Assembly: GCF_021462505.1 (NCBI RefSeq)
Contig: NZ_JAKEDV010000006.1
Location: 1 to 64,000 of the forward strand
Source: Thermus brockianus
GTDB lineage: Bacteria > Deinococcota > Deinococci > Deinococcales > Thermaceae
Length of the DNA stretch: 64,000 nucleotides
Reading direction: 5' to 3'
In this document: positions 61,078 through 64,000 of the stretch, in pieces
How positions within the stretch are numbered: position 1 is the stretch's first letter
Layout of the letters: each line of letters starts with the position of its first letter
The notes under the pieces: model-generated
Told to the model about the DNA's origin: nothing
Database searches by the model: none
Seen by the model: the letters and a program-made list of their open reading frames with translations, nothing else
Program-made: the position numbers and the translations under genes

Positions 61078-62334
61078 ATGTGGGGAAGAAGGGTGCAACA
61101 GGCCATCTACCTGCGGGGCTTCCTCGGGGAGAAACCGCCCTTGCCCTTGCGGCCCGAGGCCCTGGAGGAGGCGGCGAAAAGGCGCATGTCCCCCGAGGCC
61201 TTCGCCTACGTGGCGGGCGGGGCAGGCATGGAGGCCACCATGGAGCAAAACCGCCAAGCCTTCGCCCGGGTGGCCCTTTGGCCCAGGATGCTCCGGGGCG
61301 CCCCGCCCCCAGACCTCAGGCTTACCCTATGGGGAAGGCCCTGGGCTGCCCCTCTGTTCCTCGCCCCCATCGGCGTCCTGGAGCTCGCCCACCCGGAGGC
61401 GGAGCTCGCGGCGGCCCGGGCCGCCGCCCAAAGGGGTATCCCCTTCATGGTCTCCAACCAAGCCTCCCACCCCTTGGAGCGGGTGGTGGAAGCCGCCAAA
61501 GGGGTGAACCCCGAGGCCCTGGTCTTCTTCCAGCTCTACCACTCCACCGACCCCCGGGTGGTGGCAAGCTTCCTCCGCCGGGCGGAAAGGGCGGGGTGTG
61601 CCGGGGTAGTCCTCACCGTGGACACGGTGCAACTGGGATGGCGGCCCAGAGATTTGGAACTGGGCCACCTTCCCTTCCTCAAGGGACAAGGCCTCGCCAT
61701 GTACCTCACGGACCCCGCCTTCCTCGCCGCCTTGGAGGAGCCCTTGGAAGGGCCTGCCCTACGCCCGAAGCCTACCCTGGCCCTTCTCCAAAACCTCCTC
61801 GCCCTCAGGCAAGCGGGGAAGCGCTTCGGCCTAAGCCTTCCCCAGATGCAGAAGGCGGTGCGCCGCTTCGTGGCCACCTACTCCTTCCCCGAGCTCTCCT
61901 GGGAGGAGGTGCGCCGGGTGCGGGAGGCCACCCCCTTGCCCCTCCTCCTCAAGGGCCTCCTCCACCCCGAGGACGTGACCCAGGCCGTGGCCCTGGGGGT
62001 GGACGGGGTCTACGTCTCCAACCACGGGGGAAGGCAGGTGGACGGAAGCCTAAGTGCCCTAGAAGCCCTCCCCTTAGCGGTGCAAGCCGCGGAAGGCAAG
62101 GTGCCCATCCTCATGGATAGCGGCGTCCGCACCGGGGCGGATGCGGTAAAGGCCCTGGCCCTGGGGGCCAAGGCGGTGGGGCTTGGGCGGCCCTACGTCT
62201 ACGCCCTGGCCCTCAAGGGGGAAAAGGGGGTGGGCGCCCTTTTGGACCACTTCCTGGCCGAGCTGGAGCTCACCCTGGCCCTCATGGGGGTGGCCCGGCT
62301 GGAGGAGCTCGGCCCAGGGTGGATCCAACGCTAA
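61078..62334 (+). CDS. FMN-dependent alpha-hydroxy-acid dehydrogenase/oxidase (lactate oxidase-like)
   Basis: The 418-residue TIM-barrel flavoprotein has the opening AFAYVAGGAGMEATMEQNRQAFARV and the FMN phosphate region FLAPIGVLELAHPEAELAAA. The central LTVDTVQLGWRPRDLELGHLP carries the conserved Asp/Arg. The active-site block DGVYVSNHGGRQVDGSLSALEALP has the catalytic His and Arg, followed by DSGVRTGADAVKALALGAKAVGLGRPYVYALALKG. It fits lactate 2-monooxygenase or glycolate/lactate oxidase types. Chemistry cannot be narrowed further. ATG 61078 follows TATAAT by 12 bases. A hairpin terminator follows at once. Confidence 0.92.
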   Translation: MWGRRVQQAIYLRGFLGEKPPLPLRPEALEEAAKRRMSPEAFAYVAGGAGMEATMEQNRQAFARVALWPRMLRGAPPPDLRLTLWGRPWAAPLFLAPIGVLELAHPEAELAAARAAAQRGIPFMVSNQASHPLERVVEAAKGVNPEALVFFQLYHSTDPRVVASFLRRAERAGCAGVVLTVDTVQLGWRPRDLELGHLPFLKGQGLAMYLTDPAFLAALEEPLEGPALRPKPTLALLQNLLALRQAGKRFGLSLPQMQKAVRRFVATYSFPELSWEEVRRVREATPLPLLLKGLLHPEDVTQAVALGVDGVYVSNHGGRQVDGSLSALEALPLAVQAAEGKVPILMDSGVRTGADAVKALALGAKAVGLGRPYVYALALKGEKGVGALLDHFLAELELTLALMGVARLEELGPGWIQR

Positions 62335-62356
62335 AGGGCGGGGTTTCCCCCGCCCT
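62335..62356. terminator. Bidirectional hairpin terminator, loop TTTC
   Basis: AGGGCGGGG (62335-62343) pairs with CCCCGCCCT (62348-62356) around TTTC, the same loop as the hairpin at 6326. It lies between the convergent FMN oxidase and rplI genes and begins right after the TAA stop. Confidence 0.8.
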
Positions 62357-62377
62357 GCGGCCTGCCGGGCTTAGCCC

Positions 62378-62821
62378 CTACTGGGCCACCACGCTCACCT
62401 TGAGTTGGATGGGCACCTCGGGGTGGGGCTTGTAGGTGAGGACGTACTCCCCCAGTTCCTTGATGGGCCTCTCCAGGGCGAGGCGCTTGGGGTCAATGGT
62501 GATGCCGTGCTGGCGGGAAAGGGCCTCGGCGATGTCCTTGGCGGTGACGGAGCCATAGATCTTGTTCTCCCCCGCCCGCACCGGGATGGTGAGGGTGAGG
62601 CTTTCCAGGATCTCCTTAAGCCGCTCCGCCTCCGCCTTGCGCTCCGCCAGGCGCTTGGCCTGGGCGCGGATCTTGGCCTCCAGGGCCTTCAGGTTGCTCT
62701 CCGTGGCCAAGACGGCGAGGCCCCTAGGCAGCAAATAGTTTCTGGCGTAGCCGGGCTTGACGTTTACCACCTGGCCCACATCGCCCAGGTTCTCCAGGGG
62801 TTCTAGCAGGATGACCTTCAT
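62378..62821 (-). CDS. rplI: 50S ribosomal protein L9
   Basis: The 147-residue protein begins MKVILLEPLENLGDVGQVVN and VKPGYARNYLLPRGLAVLAT, followed by the long connecting helix (KALEAKIRAQAKRLAERKAEAERLKEILESL) and the C-terminal rRNA-binding domain (GSVTAKDIAEALSRQHGITID ... HPEVPIQLKVSVVAQ). It agrees with T. thermophilus L9 except for a few residues as I remember it. I set ATG 62821 rather than 62827 because the family starts MKVILL. It is the last gene of rpsF-ssb-rpsR-rplI. Confidence 0.97.
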   Translation of the reverse strand: MKVILLEPLENLGDVGQVVNVKPGYARNYLLPRGLAVLATESNLKALEAKIRAQAKRLAERKAEAERLKEILESLTLTIPVRAGENKIYGSVTAKDIAEALSRQHGITIDPKRLALERPIKELGEYVLTYKPHPEVPIQLKVSVVAQ

Positions 62822-62830
62822 GTCCACCCC

Positions 62831-63100
62831 CTACTTGCGCACCAGCTTCTCCGTGAAGGGAAGAAGCCCGAGAATCCTGGCCCGCTTGATGGTCTTGGCC
62901 AGGATCCGTTGCTCCTTGGCGCTAAGCCCCGTGCGGCGGCGGGGAAGGATCTTCCCCGTCTCCGACAGGAACCGCTTCAGCACCTCCACGTTCCGGTAGT
63001 CCTTCAGGTCAAACTCTCCCAGGGTGGCCTTCACCTTGGCCTTCCGGGAGGGGCGCCGCTGCGCCTCCTTCTTGGTGGGTTTAGCGTTTTTCGTGCTCAA
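62831..63100 (-). CDS. rpsR: 30S ribosomal protein S18
   Basis: The 89-residue protein has a basic N-terminal tail ([20 protein letters not shown]) and the S18 core [52 protein letters not shown]. The start is TTG 63100, which overlaps the ssb stop as TTGA. This unusual start is fixed by the family N-terminus and by the lack of any other in-frame start nearby. S18 binds next to S6, encoded two genes upstream. Confidence 0.96.
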   Translation of the reverse strand: MSTKNAKPTKKEAQRRPSRKAKVKATLGEFDLKDYRNVEVLKRFLSETGKILPRRRTGLSAKEQRILAKTIKRARILGLLPFTEKLVRK

Positions 63101-63921
63101 AACGGCAAATCCTCCTCCGGCGGGAAGTCCTCGAGTCCCTCGTCAATGTCCACCCCACCCGTCTGGACCGGTTGGGGCCTGCTTCCGCCGGTCTGGGCAG
63201 GCCCACGGGTGGGCCGCTCCAAGCGGAGCGCCTCCACACGGGTCTGGAAGCGCCTTTCCCCGCTGGAGCTGGTCCAGGAGTCATTCACCAAACGGCCGAT
63301 CACCAAAAGCCCGTCGCCCTTCCTCAGCTCCCCAGCCCACTCGGCCAGGTCGCGCCAGGCCTGAACCTCTATGAAGTGGGTTTTCTCCTCCCCGTGTTCG
63401 CCTCGGGAGGCAACCTCAGCCCCCCCTCCCCGGCGGCGCTCGTTCACCGCCAGGCCCAGCCGGGCTACCGCCGTTCCCTGGGGGGTGTAGCGGAGTTCGG
63501 GGTCCCGGGTGAGGTTGCCCATGAGGACCACCTGGTTCAGGGCGTGGCGGAGCCTGGGCTGGTTGCGGGCGTCCTCCTGGGTCTCCCGCCCGCGGGCGTC
63601 CAGGGGGTCAATGAAGTCGGCCCGCACTTGCACCTCGCTCCGCCTCTCCCCGTCCCGCTCCCACTGGCGGTACTCCAGCCGCCCCTCCACGAAGAGGAGC
63701 TGGCCCTTTTCCAAGACATCCCCCCACATCTCCGCTTGGCGGCCCAGAAGCCGCACCCGGTGATACCAGGGAACCTCCCGCTCCTGGCCCGACTCGTCCC
63801 AGAGGGTATCCTGTCCGGCCAGGTTGAGCTCCAAGATGGCGAGCCCCCCCGGGGTGTAGCGCATGTCCGGCCGGGAAGTGAGGGCACCAATGAGGAATAC
63901 GCGGTTCAGGCCTCGTGCCAT
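63097..63921 (-). CDS. ssb: Single-stranded DNA-binding protein with two OB folds
   Basis: The 274-residue SSB carries two OB domains. The first runs from [20 protein letters not shown] to about residue 110 ([27 protein letters not shown]). The second runs from [21 protein letters not shown] to about residue 225 ([28 protein letters not shown]). A Gly/Gln/Pro linker and an acidic C-terminal tip ([11 protein letters not shown]) that binds partner proteins follow. The duplicated OB form working as a dimer is the hallmark of Deinococcus-Thermus. It overlaps the rpsR start by 4 bases. Confidence 0.97.
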   Translation of the reverse strand: MARGLNRVFLIGALTSRPDMRYTPGGLAILELNLAGQDTLWDESGQEREVPWYHRVRLLGRQAEMWGDVLEKGQLLFVEGRLEYRQWERDGERRSEVQVRADFIDPLDARGRETQEDARNQPRLRHALNQVVLMGNLTRDPELRYTPQGTAVARLGLAVNERRRGGGAEVASRGEHGEEKTHFIEVQAWRDLAEWAGELRKGDGLLVIGRLVNDSWTSSSGERRFQTRVEALRLERPTRGPAQTGGSRPQPVQTGGVDIDEGLEDFPPEEDLPF

Positions 63922-63930
63922 GCTCCAAGT

Positions 63931-64000
63931 TTACGCCTTGCTGAGGAGGGGCTCCTGGGTCTTCACCACCATGACCCGGCGCACGTTGTCGCGGATGCGG
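63931..64000 (-). CDS. rpsF: 30S ribosomal protein S6, C-terminal end only (runs off the window)
   Basis: The visible residues on the minus strand are RIRDNVRRVMVVKTQEPLLSKA and a TAA at 63933-63931. They match the C-terminus of Thermus S6 (R-I-x-D-N-V-R-R-V-M-V-V-K). The rest of the gene lies beyond base 64000. It heads the conserved rpsF-ssb-rpsR-rplI operon, 9 bases before the ssb start. Confidence 0.93.
   Translation of the reverse strand, partial: RIRDNVRRVMVVKTQEPLLSKA

Overview
The window is a chromosomal segment from a Thermus-group bacterium, very close to Thermus thermophilus. The evidence is the extreme G+C with G/C-ending codons, many overlapping or abutting genes, leaderless promoters (a TATAAT-like box 6-8 nt before the start codon), a two-OB-fold SSB in an rpsF-ssb-rpsR-rplI cluster, an FmdB-like protein without cysteines, and proteins that closely resemble remembered T. 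thermophilus sequences (HemQ, branched-chain 2-oxoacid dehydrogenase, L9). Almost all of it is core genome. The only mobile-element trace is a transposase C-terminus at the left edge.

Layout. 1-4.1 kb: transposase tail, a small HTH regulator, guaA, a GYD-domain protein, a VOC protein, hemB. 4.1-6.3 kb: ebfC-recR, then three consecutive roadblock/LC7 proteins and a DUF3467 protein. 6.3-12.2 kb: S9 peptidase, Nif3-like protein, tmk, two DUF192 proteins, a frameshifted small membrane gene, FmdB-like protein, 5-formyl-THF cyclo-ligase, HAD hydrolase. 12.1-20.6 kb: SLH surface protein, tandem phosphoribosyltransferases, BFN-type nuclease, secreted phosphoesterase, HIT, mtaB, tRNA-Ala(GGC), secG, threonine/serine dehydratase, fhs. 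20.6-24.9 kb: argG-argH-argA(short)-carA operon with an ARG-box-like site over its promoter. 25-30.3 kb: 2-oxoglutarate dehydrogenase operon (E1, E2, E3). 30.3-31.7 kb: enoyl-CoA hydratase, ruvA.

31.7-39.2 kb: a likely seven-gene run of response regulator, sensor kinase, two TolC-like proteins, membrane-fusion protein, ABC ATPase and MacB-like permease. It is divergent from an ApbE-DUF2271-PepSY electron-transfer cluster (39.2-41.1 kb), and a four-half-site operator-like array lies between them. 41.1-48 kb: a chlorite-dismutase-fold pair (hemQ plus a short paralogue), MscS channel, a 750-residue coiled-coil protein, RelA/SpoT. 48-52.3 kb: YjbQ, methyltransferase, sugar nucleotidylyltransferase, birA, DUF2203, a minimal zincin, rlmH. 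52.4-60.2 kb: the complete branched-chain 2-oxoacid dehydrogenase (E1a, E1b, E2, E3), 3-hydroxyisobutyrate dehydrogenase, and lipA/lipB, which make the lipoyl cofactor both dehydrogenase complexes need. 60.2-64 kb: SDR, FMN alpha-hydroxy-acid oxidase, and the ribosomal/SSB operon.

Two patterns span the window. TCGA is almost absent except inside the palindrome CCTCGAGG, which is strongly over-represented. Several divergent gene pairs are served by -10 boxes that share one TATA core or form a perfect palindrome.
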